DNA from: Edolisoma coerulescens
Taxonomy: Eukaryota > Chordata > Aves > Passeriformes > Campephagidae
DNA length: 64,000 nucleotides
Direction of reading: 5' to 3'
Assembly (NCBI GenBank): GCA_013397115.1
Contig: VWZW01006289.1
Span: 1,855,650-1,919,649, forward strand
Position 1 is the stretch's first letter, and each line of letters begins with the position of its first letter. Both the position numbers and the translations under genes were made by a program. Shown in pieces: positions 39,101 through 50,160 of this stretch. Under the pieces are notes generated by a model. That model was not told where the DNA came from and ran no database searches. It worked only from the letters and a program-made list of their open reading frames with translations.

Positions 39101-40073
39101 TATTTTTTCTTTTAAGGATGTCATCAACTTGAGAAGCTTACTTCATCCAGCAGAGAGTTGTACAAAAGGCTGCACTGATGATAAGTAGGGATTTTATAAA
39201 TAGATTTTAACTACCCATTTGGATAGTAACTTGGAAATTGCATATTCAGTGCTCACTCCTGTGGTCATTTATCAGAAAACTACCATGACCCTGTGGCAAT
39301 TCAGCACATTATGGGGTAATCCTGCATAGAAAAGTCACAGTGGAAGATACAAGGAATAAGTTCCAACAAGTCCCTTAAACCTCATACTTCTTTTCTGGCC
39401 TTTAAGAACAAAACCTGTGTAATATTGGGGTTGCTTGCCATCATCACTGCTTCTGTTCCATTTTTGTGGAAGCAACCTTAAAGCTGTAATAATTTGATTA
39501 GCAAGACAATACCTACATTACCTATATTATATGTAGGTATACCAAAAGAGTGACATTTGGAAGGTCAAATGTAGCCAAGTGGAAGTATTGCTGTGAGCCC
39601 AACCTTTTGCTGCTGCCAGGCTTGGTTCCTGCACTGAGCTTTCCACATCTGGATCAAAGAAACCAAGCATGAATATTTTTCCCCTTAGAGCAACGTCATG
39701 CCAAATCTTCGACACAAAGCCAGAATGGTGTGTGTATTCAGAAGTTCATAATGGCTACAATCCACAGACACTGTAAATGGGCCCCTAATCTCACCTAACT
39801 TGCAGGTATTTTTACATTGCAGACACACTTGAACCAGTCATTTGTAGCATTGTGAATAGCGAGTTCCCACAGCCCCCTGCAGCCCCCCTATGTTTATGTA
39901 TTTCTCCTGTTCCATGTGCATTATGTTCTAGGGTGTTCCCCTCTCCTCAGTCCCCCATTGGTTGTCTGTAATCCCTCCTCTGTTCTATTCCCATTGGGTG
40001 TTTCCCTGTGGACCCTTCCCATGTTCCCTTTCCCTATTGGATTATGCCCTGCACTCCGCCTCCCTTTGTCCAG

Positions 40074-40080
40074 TATAAAA
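40074..40080 (+). promoter_or_regulatory. TATA box of the LTR promoter
   Basis: TATAAAA lies 52 bp before the AATAAA poly(A) signal, with ATTGG boxes upstream at about 39957, 39991 and 40036. The spacing matches a retroviral U3 promoter followed by a short R. Whether it is still active cannot be judged from sequence. Confidence 0.7.
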
Positions 40081-40131
40081 ATGCCTGTACTTGCTCTATT
40101 TGGGGTCTTGCTGCCTCCCCCTCTTGAGAAG

Positions 40132-40137
40132 AATAAA
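40132..40137 (+). terminator. LTR polyadenylation signal
   Basis: AATAAA within GAAGAATAAACC, downstream of the TATA box, as expected for the R region of an LTR. Confidence 0.75.
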
Positions 40138-40392
40138 CCTTCTGGAACACAAGCAGCAGGCTGCCTCTCTCCTTCTGTGTCTCTGCCGGCATGCCTCCCA
40201 CCAGCCTGGGGGAAGCCCCTCGAGTGGGGGAGCTGCGTTCTCGACCGCTTTTGTGTGTGTTCCTGCTGTGGCGAGGGTGTAGCACGCAGACCCTGGGCTT
40301 CCTGCATCCAGGCTCATGTGCCCTCCCAAGCAGCCGATCTGGCAGAACTGCTGAGGGCATCCCGGTAGTGTGGCCGTGCAGCCACAGTCATC

Positions 40393-42634
40393 TAGGTCCT
40401 CATTTAAGCCAGTGGGAAAAAAAATGGGCATTGCTGTTGCACCGGTTTTTTTGGAATTAAATGAATGATGAGGTTTTAGTTCTCTTGTGCTGGAAGACCC
40501 CAAAGGGAATTTCTTTACAGTTGTCTGAGGCCATGTGGGATTGGCTGGAGCCAGAGAGCCACATGTAGATGCAGTCTCATCACTTTGCCTCAGAATTATC
40601 CTGTCTAAATCCAGACATCTGACAAAAGAACCTGAGTTCAGGCTCTCATCATTCTTCCAAAGCCATCAAAGACTGATACCTCCCAAGATCAAGACATTAT
40701 GCTGGACACAGCTTTTCCTAGTAATTACTCCCAATCACCCCCTAGCCTTCAGCTGAGATTTGTACACCAGAGGCACAGAGTGGCCTCCCATCATAAAAAA
40801 TACGGTGCTATTACTGCTGCTATACCTTCTATTGTGTGCTCCTTCACCAAGCCCTGAGCCACTGAGCTGCATCTGCTGTCACAAGCTGCCCAGATTTTGG
40901 CACCTCCCACAGCTGCCTTTGGGTTCTGGGCATCTCACCAGGGGCTCACCCGACTCATCCAGCAGGGGGTAAAGGCAGCAGAGCACTCCATCTCAGCACA
41001 CAACTCAAGATCGCGTTTCCTGGGTAATTGCTATTGTTTTATCCATTTGGTAACCAATTTTCATTGTGTATGCCAAGTTTCAGAGGCCAGTTAAACATTT
41101 GGCAACAGTAAACAATTAGCAGATTTTCATTTACGTAGCAGTAGTCTTTTGGCAATCGCATTGACTTACAGAAGAACACTTCTTTGAGGTTTATTGATAC
41201 TACATATATTTCAGAGATTTCCTAAAATAAATACTAATCCACTGCTAGAGAGATCATTAACAAGAATATTCAGTCATTGCTTCTCAGTATCTATTTCCTG
41301 CACCTGCAAAGTCTCCATTAGTCTGCCAGCAGTACTAACACCTATTTTACTTCACTGTGCCTGTCTTAGAATTAAATAAATAAATAAGAGGTACGAATGT
41401 CAAATAAGACATTTGAAGACATTAATTTTTGTAGTCTCTTTTCCCATACTGTGGGGCGATAGGGATTGTTGTTCAGTCACTCTTTCAGACTCAGCTCATA
41501 TTTTGGTCTCCTCTAAGAATAATAGAGAAATCTATTTTGATTTCAACATCTGCTAGGCCAATGAATAGGATATTTTCTATGGCTGCGATATTAAAAAAAT
41601 GCAACAGTTTATATGTTAAATTCTGCTTGTCATGCAGATTACAACTGTCAGACTTGATAGGTTAAAATTCCTGATTCCTCTGTGGAAAATTCTCACCAAA
41701 TAAAGCATAAAAGGGGGGAAAAGAATGAAATGCTGTTTTGTAAATATCCTTCTCTGGTTCTCTTGTAATTTTCTAGCTGGAATCTAATTTAAAATATGTA
41801 AATACAGTAAAATGTAACTTTAATCATAATTATCAGTCACCAGGTCTGGACTGCGTAGCACACACAGCCTGACAAAGACCATTTTAAAGACAAAGTATCT
41901 AGCACGTCTCTAGCAGGTCTAATCTTTCATATTAGAGAAGGTGAAGGGGACTCGTTATTTTGATGAGGAGTATTTTTTATCAGGAGTAGTTCACAATGGA
42001 GGGGAAGACAGGCTTTCTTGCTTTCCCTGCATTTTTTCTTCATTTCCTTTGTTTTCTTTAAAAATTAAACTCTAGTAAACTTAATTTTTAAATGAAAAAA
42101 ACCATTCGTCTAAAGAAAAATCTAAGTGTAATTCAAAAGCTTTGAACTGAACTGTCATTTCTTTTTAGAAAGAAAACAATGTAATGAATTTTACACAGAT
42201 GTTTCAATTAACTTGAATAGATATTTCTTAAAGGGACAGCATCCCCTCCACATTCTAGTGTTAGAAACATGCTTTGCTTTCACTGAAGGGTGTTCGCTGT
42301 TCTTGGTACAGAAAGGGATCACTGCCCTGATCTTTGCTGCTGTCTGTGGCAAGAAGCTACAGAGGTGAGCCTTCTCCTCTCCTAAATACAAGGTCATTGT
42401 TGAGGGTGTCTTGTCTGTCAGATCCTATCCTTTTCTTTTTCATCCATTTGTGTTCAACCTGGGCACAAAATCATATTTTCCCCACTTGTACCCGTTGTAC
42501 AAGCAGTGGACAGGAGGAGTGGAATGTTTCCAACTAAAGATGTTGCTGCCCACCAGGGCCAAGTTTTTTTTTTTTCTCAAAGTGCAAGAATGGGAAGGTG
42601 ACCATGGGGGAAAATTGCCTGGTACACTTAGCAG
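40393..42634. other. Unannotated interval after the solo LTR
   Basis: No gene or clear repeat recognised. A CTCF-like motif lies at 40959-40970; the rest is AT-rich with only short open frames. Confidence 0.45.
40959..40970 (+). promoter_or_regulatory. Possible CTCF-binding motif
   Basis: CCAGCAGGGGGT matches the core of the vertebrate CTCF consensus (CCAGCAGGGGGCGC) except for its last bases. A single motif match of this length is expected now and then by chance, so it is only a candidate. Confidence 0.25.
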
Positions 42635-42785
42635 GTGGTACGTTAAAGGCAGCAGAAGAAATTACTGTTTCACACATCAGAGAATCGTTATGGAATGTAT
42701 TGCCATCAGATATTGGGGAGACAGGAAGAGAAAAAATAATTCAAAGGAAGATTAAAACAAGTTCACTGGCAGCCTATACAGCTAG
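42635..42785 (+). mobile_element. Very old CR1-like LINE tail
   Basis: The stretch follows the pattern of ancient CR1-type 3' ends in plus orientation: TTTCACACATCAGAGAATCG, then ATGGAATGTATTGCCATCAG, GATATTGGGGAGACAGGAAG, and AATTCAAAGGAAGATTAAAA followed by CAAGTTCACTGG. These correspond to the usual 'TTCACAC... TGGAACTCATTGCCACAGGATATTGTGGA... TTCAAAAGAGGATTAGACAAATTCATGG' pattern. The match is gapped and diverged, so borders and subfamily are uncertain, but the order and spacing of blocks make chance unlikely. Confidence 0.6.
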
Positions 42786-44730
42786 CATATGCTAAAGTGT
42801 AGAGATATCTGTCTCAAGAAGCCTCCACATTCCTGGTTTCCCGGCAAACCACTGAAAAGTATCTCTCTGTAATTGCCTTGCTCTGCTTCTCTTTCTCTAA
42901 ACATCTGCTGCAGGCCACTGTCAGAAAGCGTGTGTTGGGCTGGCTACATTTTGGCTGTGACCCACTGCAGCAGTTCTTGTGGCATTCGCTAAGGGGACGA
43001 GGCTATCGCGCCCCTCACACCAGCCACGGAGGCTGACAAGATGCAGAAAAGAGTGCAAACGGCGCCCTAATTAATAGTGATGCAAGAGCAGCTCTGCAGG
43101 CACTGTGCCTCCCTAAGACATGACAACTCCCAGGACTGACACGGGAGCGATAGGGGCTCTACACTATCCCTAGAGCATAGCTTGTTGCTTGATGCCATAG
43201 TTTAGTACTAAGTATGCAAGTGCATTTTCAACATAGCTGGTGGCAGAAATTGCACTTCTAAGCTGTCTGGTGGATTTATATGCTTAAAGGATTATGAATT
43301 ACTGCAAACCAGTACCATTTGCAATGTTTTGCTTTCTATCCTACAGATCCAATTACTTGAGGGCATATTTGATTGTATATGTAGTTAGAATAGGGGTTTG
43401 CTCTGGTTATTTTACATTTTCATTACAGTAAGTTAATACAGAGGCAGACCTCAATCTACAGACTCAAGCTAAACTTCAGCAGTATTAACTGAGTACAGTT
43501 AAGTATATGAGTCGGGAAAGAGGTAAAGAATTAAGCACAGACCTCAACAGGCATCTCTAAGGATGGAACCACATCACAAACAAACAAACCTGGAAGGATA
43601 TAAACCACACCTAATCCTGCATGAATGGCAGCAATTGTTTGTGCCTGAGCACTCACACAAAACCAGATTTGAACAAACAATTTCTGGGATAGGAAGCAGA
43701 ATCTATTGTACATATCATTGTCCAAGTAAATATGAAAAGACTGCCAACTTTGCTTGAATATGCCACCTGATCTCACTGGGAGTTCAAAAGACGTGAAATG
43801 CATTTGCGCAGAGCTGCTCATTCTGGTACTGATCTAGGAGGTGCATGTAGCGCGTATCTTGCCATGAAAGTAAGAGAGGAATGAACACACAGTGTGAGCC
43901 AGACCGCAGAGACTGAGACCGGAGATATGGGAGAACGCACAGAGATCTCTGTTCCACCTGCATTCCAGAGAGACTGAGACCTCAGACCTTATCTCCAGGA
44001 TCAGTTGTCCAGTGCCAATACCAGCCCTGAGTGAAACTTCATACCACAAAATCTCAGAAGGAGGGACTTTTTTCTAATTTTCCTATTAGAACTAGCACAG
44101 GACATGCCTGCCCAAGTGGAGTGAGCAGTGCAGGGAGCAGGATGTGCTCCAGTGTGTCCACCACGGGTTAAGAACAAATGCAATGGACAGGTATGGCTCA
44201 TTTTCAATTGTTTGAACAAGTGCATTAATTTTCACTGGGGAAAAGCCTGCCCAAAACCACACAGAGGAGAAGGAGCCCTTTTAGATTCCCAGTACCTTCA
44301 TTATGAAGGTTCATAATGAACCTTCAGGGTTCATTAAGGACCAAATTTTTCCAAGCTACCATTTACTGCCTTTTGGATAAACTATTATGTGGCACAAGTG
44401 AGACAATTCTCACACAACAAGCACAAGGGGATATTTTGTCTAACTGTGAGCAAGCAGAGCCATAAAGAAGCATTTTGGTACCTGTATCACCCTTCTTTTT
44501 GTATTCCCAGGTAAGACCATCAGCATTTCATCTGGCTACTCGGATCAGCTGTACCTCTTTCCTGACCTGCAGAAGCCTCTGCCCAGCAGGTTCTGATTTT
44601 ATTTACTTCAGCTTGACAGCTATTCAGATTATCTGTCTCTCTTCACCAGGCATTCATGCAGCTCTGTAAACAACTGCAGCATAAATAAGTAATGGGTGGT
44701 TATAGAGAAGACACACTTTTTGGAGATGCA
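42786..44730. other. Unannotated interval between CR1 fragments
   Basis: No gene recognised. A few CpGs cluster near 42985-43065. A compact set of inverted repeats lies at 44296-44340. A good pyrimidine tract and CAG at 44490-44510 precede a short open frame, but that CAG is itself followed by GTAAGA, so it is ambiguous as a splice site. Confidence 0.45.
44304..44326. repeat. Perfect 10-bp inverted repeat with 3-nt loop
   Basis: TGAAGGTTCA (44304-44313) and TGAACCTTCA (44317-44326) are exact reverse complements separated by TAA. Shorter overlapping inverted pieces flank it (CCTTCATTATGAAGG on the left, TGAACCTTCAGGGTTCA on the right). Confidence 0.85.
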
Positions 44731-44997
44731 TAGGAATAAGACAAAAGGCAATGGACACCATTTGCAACAAGGGAAATTTCAACTAGATTTAAGAAAAAAA
44801 GTCTTCATGGTGAGAGGGGTGAAACACTGGATCCAGTAGCCCAGAAAGGATGTAGAACCTCAGTCCTTGATGGTATTCAAATACCCACTGGACAAGGCCC
44901 TAAACAACCTGCTCTGTCTTTGGAGACAGTCCTGCTTAAGCTGGGTGTTGGACTCAAGACCTCCAAAGGTTCCCCTATTCCTAAGTGATTCTGTAAT
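44731..44997 (+). mobile_element. CR1 LINE 3' end, 5'-truncated
   Basis: Plus-orientation CR1 3' region. Diagnostic blocks are ACAAAAGGCAATGGACACC, TTTAAGAAAAAAAGTCTTCA, GTCCTTGATGGTATTCAAAT, GGACAAGGCCCTAAACAACC, GGACTCAAGACCTCCAAAGG and a degraded tail GTGATTCTGTAATG that stands for the CR1 terminal octamer. No coding part is left. Divergence is moderate, so it is older than the copy at 60757. Confidence 0.9.
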
Positions 44998-45063
44998 GCC
45001 AGTAAATCTGCATCAAATAAATGCATTTTTGTAACTAATTACCAAAGGAGACATTCTTTTACT

Positions 45064-45106
45064 AAAAGGGAAAAAAAGCAAAAAAGGGAAAAAGGGAAAA
45101 AAATGG
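45064..45106. repeat. A/G-rich low-complexity run
   Basis: Repeated AAAAAGGG pieces (three GGGAAAAA-type units) shortly after the CR1 end. Confidence 0.75.
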
Positions 45107-48100
45107 AACAAGTTGATGTCCTTTCAAGAGTACAGAAAAGGCCATACAATTAGAGTGAACATCATTTTTAATGAGGAGGAGGAATCATATTAAAGCACAG
45201 CTTCAATTACAAAGCATAACAGTGTTCTTCTGAGAGCCCAGGGTACGGCTGTGCTTTAGCCACGGAGGTATAACATGGGTGCATGGAAACTGCACTCTAC
45301 ATGCAGCAAGGGTTTTGGTTACTTTCGTGAAAGTAGCCGTTCTTTTGTGTATGTTCCCACTCCCAACCTAATATCCATTTGCTGCAGACTGTAGCCTCAT
45401 GCATGTCATCACTGAATTAGCCAAAATTTGGCTGTTAGGTAGAGAAAGAACTTTAAACCCGGTCTGTCCAGATTCATACTTGAAGAACGTAAAACCAGAT
45501 AAAATAGTAAAGCATTTTTCTTTAAGTTCAGGTGTAATTTTCCTTCACTGGTTACGTTTCAGACAGAGCTTGGTCACCATCTCCATATCCATTGTGTCCG
45601 ATCAAAACCGGTTTAGATCACCTCAAAATACTAAAGTGACTAACTTCCCTCTCATGATCCCTCAGTGCTACTACTATGGGTTTTGCCTTCCATCCTTCCT
45701 CCCCTACTTAATACATCTTGTTTATTTTTTATCTAAAAGGTATCAGTGCAGAGTGACAAGCACTGGTTCAAACCATTCCAGCCCAGGGAAAGAGCAGGGA
45801 AGGGTGAAATACCTGTGCACAGTGTCTGCTCCCCATAGCAAAATCAATAATGAGGAGGGGAATAAAGGAGAGATTTCCCATTACTTAAAGAGGAATTTCT
45901 AGTTTTCTAGGATCAGTCCCTGTTGATTAGATATAAAATGTAGATACTGAAAGACACTACTTCCTAGTTCCAAAAACTGCAGGAGCTCTCAAGATATAGA
46001 GAGAGTGCCACAAAAAGCAAGAACAAAAATCAAGGGTTTGTGCACAACTTACTTGCTAAATCTACAGCAACTGGGAACACTGCCAGACCAAACTGCTCCA
46101 ATGAAGAGAGGCATTTGCCACAACAAACATTCCACTCCACATCCTAGATCGCACAGTTTTAGAAAGACATATTTGAGCAGCAAATAAAATGCAATGACGA
46201 TATCAAATTTAACATCAGAGAGGAATCTTTTAGTATCTGCCAGTCCTTTGAGTGTCAAATAGAGGGGGAAAAATCAGAGAAGCTAAGACTCTGCTTCTTG
46301 CTTTCCACTGTTTATGATGAAATGACTTATTCAGAGGACAGATACTGTGAATATGTGAGCTGTGCTATGACCAGCTGGCCTGTTTTGGATTTCAGCCGCA
46401 ATACACAGATGGAAAGTATGTTTCTAGATTGCATGATTTCTTTCTAAAATCTGCTTTTTTTTTTTTTAATCAGCAATTACTGAGATTAAGGAGAAAGTGT
46501 GGCAGTTCCTTTGAAGCTTAAAGGGAGTTCAAAGATCATTCAAACACCATTTTCTGAATGTTTTTCTGGAGACCTGCACATCTTTTGTAACCCCATTGCT
46601 GAAATCTCAAACAGGTGACAGAAATTATATGTTGTTCACAGCTTGCCCTATGGAAAAGGCATGAAAAAAGTCAAACGATTTGACAGAGAAATATGAAAGC
46701 TACCATGTGCATTTGCTGTCTCTGTCAACATGAGCTGCATTCAGTTTGGGCAGGAGTCTTTCATTATCAACACCTCAAGGAATATAAGGAACTGGAGAAA
46801 ATAGAAAGTAGGACCGTTCTAGGTGCCTTGCAGCACTGCTAGAGTCAAGCTGTCAAAAACAATCTCTCTTCCTTTGCAAGATCAATTTGCATACAAACTG
46901 CAGAGGCTGAATCAGTCCTCTCTTCTTGCTTGGAATGCTGCAAGGCAACATTTCTGGATTAACTTCCATTAATCATTCCCAGATCTCAGCTTTTTTCTTT
47001 CTTTAAAATCCATACACAAAACCTCACAAACTCACTCAGAATGGTGTCTTGTTTCAGATTACAATTGCTATATCAATGCCCTATTTAGGACCAGTATATT
47101 TTACTTTGGTGTTTATAGGGACATACTATCAAGTAGGTCTAGCCCTTCCAAAATGCAGTGCCCACACGCAACTAAACCAGGATTCTATCCAGGCACACCC
47201 ATATAGCCAGCTGATTTCTACTCTCTCTCCATCAACAGATGAAAACTAGGAAGCTTCTTAAAACCAGGAAGCAGAGCTTCCTAAAACCGAAGCACTATCT
47301 TTCCTAGGAGCCCTCTGCAAATCCCAGAGGTGACAATTGCCCCATAATCTGCATGTGAAGGAATCTGAAGCTCAAGATTTTATTTTTTCCCTGCTTAGGG
47401 AAGTCAGAGAGCCAGGTCAGGCCTCAGCAAATGAAGACTAGGTCTGATTATAAATAATTGCTTCTGGAACTGGCCTCCACTTAGATTCAGTCCAGGCTTT
47501 GTTACAGTGGTGAGGTAACAGTTGTCAAAGCAGAATTTTATTCCAAAACCTGAAGGTGTACTAAGTGCAGTGACTTGCTGGTGAAACAAGCACATAAATA
47601 ACATGATTTTATTTTAGAGGGAGAAAAAACCCCAGCAACTCCTGGCCTTCCCCTGTTCTCCCCCTCCCCACACGCAAAGCACTTTACAGCCATAGTATTT
47701 TTATTCGCCCATAAACAAATCAGTGGTTTCGCTCTCTTCTTGTACTGACAGGAAATGGTCTTCTGTGACCTGGAAAACTCAGCAAGTTTCTGAACAGATA
47801 CATCCGTATTTCTGGGTTGATTTCTTTACTTATTCTTTAAGAGAAGCTTATGAATGTATTTTTGCCAAAGACCTTGGCACTCTCTTCAAGAAAAAAACCC
47901 TCACATTGTAAATATCATATTTTTGGGAACCGCAAAATCATCTCTATTTAGCTTCATAATAAGCCATTTTCTCTTTCTTTACAGATTGCCTGTAAGACAA
48001 CAAAGAAACCTTGTGTAACTAAACCTGTGCTGGAATGTTTTGCTGCGCACCCTGTTCATGTATTTTCACTGATCTATTACTGAGCAAGGGTAGCAAGAGA

Positions 48101-49789
48101 CCTAGAGAAAACAACAAAAAACCCCCAGAGTGCCCATAGGATAGAAAATACCTTCTTTATATGCTCCATAATAATGTGTTGCAATATTCCCAAAATGGCA
48201 GCTGCCCCTTTGGACAACTCTCTAAAGAGGGGAAGACAGTATAGCCATAGCCACAAAGAACAAATATATTTGATTAAGTCAGATACCAAAGAGTACCTTT
48301 CCTGTTCAATCAGATTCAACTCTGTTGAAATAATATGACAGAATTTTTGCCTCATGTTGATGCAAATAGGCAGTGTTCCAGATATCTCCACTGAGAATAT
48401 CGTTTTAAAACTTAGGCAAACGAACAAAAAGAAAAGCCTCTTGAATAGTTTGAATTTTCTAGAATTTGCCAAGGCTGCTTACTGCTAGGCTACTCTCCCT
48501 GCAGCACTATTTTGTTGGACACAGAGCCCAAGCCCCCTAGTTTCTTCAAGCCTTCTGCCTTGTAAGCATTACGCCCTTAGAATGAGCAACAATACACAAT
48601 TATTTGAAACGTCAGAACAAAACAAAACAATTGACATCTAGAGTATCAGGTGTCAACTTCTCATAGCAAGCCCTTTGTAACTAACCCTCACAAGATAAAG
48701 GTCAGAGAAAAATTATCTTTTGAAGCATACAATGCGAGGAATTTTTCTTTAATTCATTCAGCTTTGTAATTCAAATTTTCTTTAATTAATTTCAGAAGAG
48801 TTAAGAGAGCCCTACTACAAAGAGGAACAGTTTCTCAAAAGAGTAACTCTTCAGTCAGATTCTTTCCCCCACACCATCTTACAGACATATCTGTTCATTT
48901 TTGTACTTTCAATTGCTTTTAAGCTTCTCAGTAAAATATTTAGAGGTATAATAATCTAATGCTTTTTCCCAAAGTTACTCCAGTAACTCTAATGTTTTGA
49001 GGAGTGTTAGAGGTCAAGGTAGACTGAGAGGGGTTGTATTTTCCTTATGCATCTTCAGCATAGCTGCCTTTAAGTTTTGAGTCAACAATAAGCAAGATAG
49101 CCCATTAATGGGCAGGGCCCTATTTCTGAGCTTTACTCTTCCACGTACATACAGGAGCACTCCAACATGTAAGAAAAATTAACAGATTCTCGTAGTTTCC
49201 AATACCTGTATCAATAGGTGTTCGTGGTATTTCCCTTCATAGGACTCAAGTGCCAAGGAAGGATTTGAGTCAGCATGTAACATTCATCCCAGGTCTGCAG
49301 TCTCCTGTGGATTTACACATAAGGTTAAATAGATGGAAATAAAAAGAGAAAAGGGACAAAGAAATTAAGTCAAGAGTGCAAGACATACATTCCATGTTGA
49401 TGAAAGAGTGACGTGTGTTTGCTCTCACCTCTGTATAATGTGCTCGGAAGCTGTGGTACATCACTGGGAAAGTCTTTGACATCAACTCCACCATTTCTCC
49501 ATCCATGGAAAATATGATTATTCGTCATACTTTAGTCTATTAGTCCTGTTGTCACCATGTTGTAAATTAACATGGAACTGATATGAACAGAGGTGGGTTT
49601 TTTCCCTGTGAAATAAATTTTAAAATATTTTAAAATATTCACTTTCCGGGTAGTTCTTTCATTTATGGTCATTCAAACACGACATAAACCTGACAACCAG
49701 CACTGGCACAGTGCTTGAGTCTCAGCTCCCAGTAGGCTGGAAGGCCCCCCAGACTGTTCTGTGTATGGCACGGAACACAGGGTACACCC

Positions 49790-50160
49790 AGATCGTGCTC
49801 CTAAGGGCTCCCCTTTTGACCCTCACACCCAGATCTCTCCGGTGTCAGGCTGATGTGCTCTCACGGGGCCAATCCCGTTTCCTTGCAGGGATGCTCCAGC
49901 CCCGGAGCCGGCTGTCCCGCGCCCGCCGGCAGCCTGTCAGAAGGTGGCACCATGGAGATACGGATGGCCCCGGGCGGCTGGGCGCCTCCCGCTCCTCTTT
50001 GGTGCCAAAGCAAAACACCACTTACACGTTAATTTTTCAGTAGGATCGTAAAACACTGATCCCGGTTGCTGGTTGGGTGCATTATCAGCATGACGGCGTC
50101 TCTCATCACGAAACAAAAGGAAGAAATAATGCTGTCGCTGCCTTTCAGTACCGGGTGGCC
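49790..50160. other. CpG-rich patch
   Basis: The core (about 49860-50000) carries roughly a dozen CpGs, for example CCCCGGAGCCGGCTGTCCCG and CCCGGGCGGCTGGGCGCC, with a thinner tail to about 50160. A 110-codon plus-strand open frame (49711-50043) overlaps it, R/S/P-rich as the base composition predicts, with no known domain. Candidate CpG island or GC-rich regulatory element. Confidence 0.5.

Larger units (their letters stand above)
34799..39842. other. Interval with a CpG-rich patch but no recognised gene
   Basis: Apart from the CpG-rich patch at 35436-35625, an A/C-rich run (36071-36140) and a short inverted repeat (39509-39540), nothing firm is visible. Stretches with splice-like borders at 36172-36216 (plus) and 37359-37603 (minus) are treated as findings. 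Confidence 0.5.
39843..40386 (+). mobile_element. Solo LTR, probably ERVK-type
   Basis: A 544-bp element starting TGTAGCATTGTG and ending GCAGCCACA, so it has TG...CA termini, with a near-perfect 6-bp target duplication. Its parts are readable. A pyrimidine-rich U3 holds several ATTGG (inverted CCAAT) boxes. A TATA box (TATAAAA) lies at 40074-40080 and a poly(A) signal (AATAAA) at 40132-40137. A CpG-containing U5-like end follows. No gag, pol or env follows, so it is a solo LTR. The 150-codon plus-strand and 128-135-codon minus-strand open frames across it are non-retroviral by-products of its composition. The LTR assignment is firm; the ERVK class is inferred from the duplication length. Confidence 0.85.
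39837..40392. repeat. 6-bp target-site duplication flanking the solo LTR
   Basis: GTCATT (39837-39842) precedes the LTR and GTCATC (40387-40392) follows it: five of six bases match directly next to the TG...CA termini. A 6-bp duplication is characteristic of ERVK-type integration, so this fixes both LTR borders and suggests the class. Confidence 0.75.

Noticed and set aside
39916..40503. Open frames of 108-150 codons on both strands as genes
   Set aside because: They fall on the solo LTR and do not resemble gag, pol or env.
44490..44600. Pyrimidine tract plus CAG before an open stretch as a splice acceptor with terminal exon
   Set aside because: The CAG is followed by GTAAGA, so it reads equally well as a donor. 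No partner exon or conservation is visible.
45399..45902. 167-codon plus-strand open frame as a gene
   Set aside because: No recognisable domain, and composition like translated AT-rich intron DNA. Long for chance, so worth a protein search, but not supportable as a gene.
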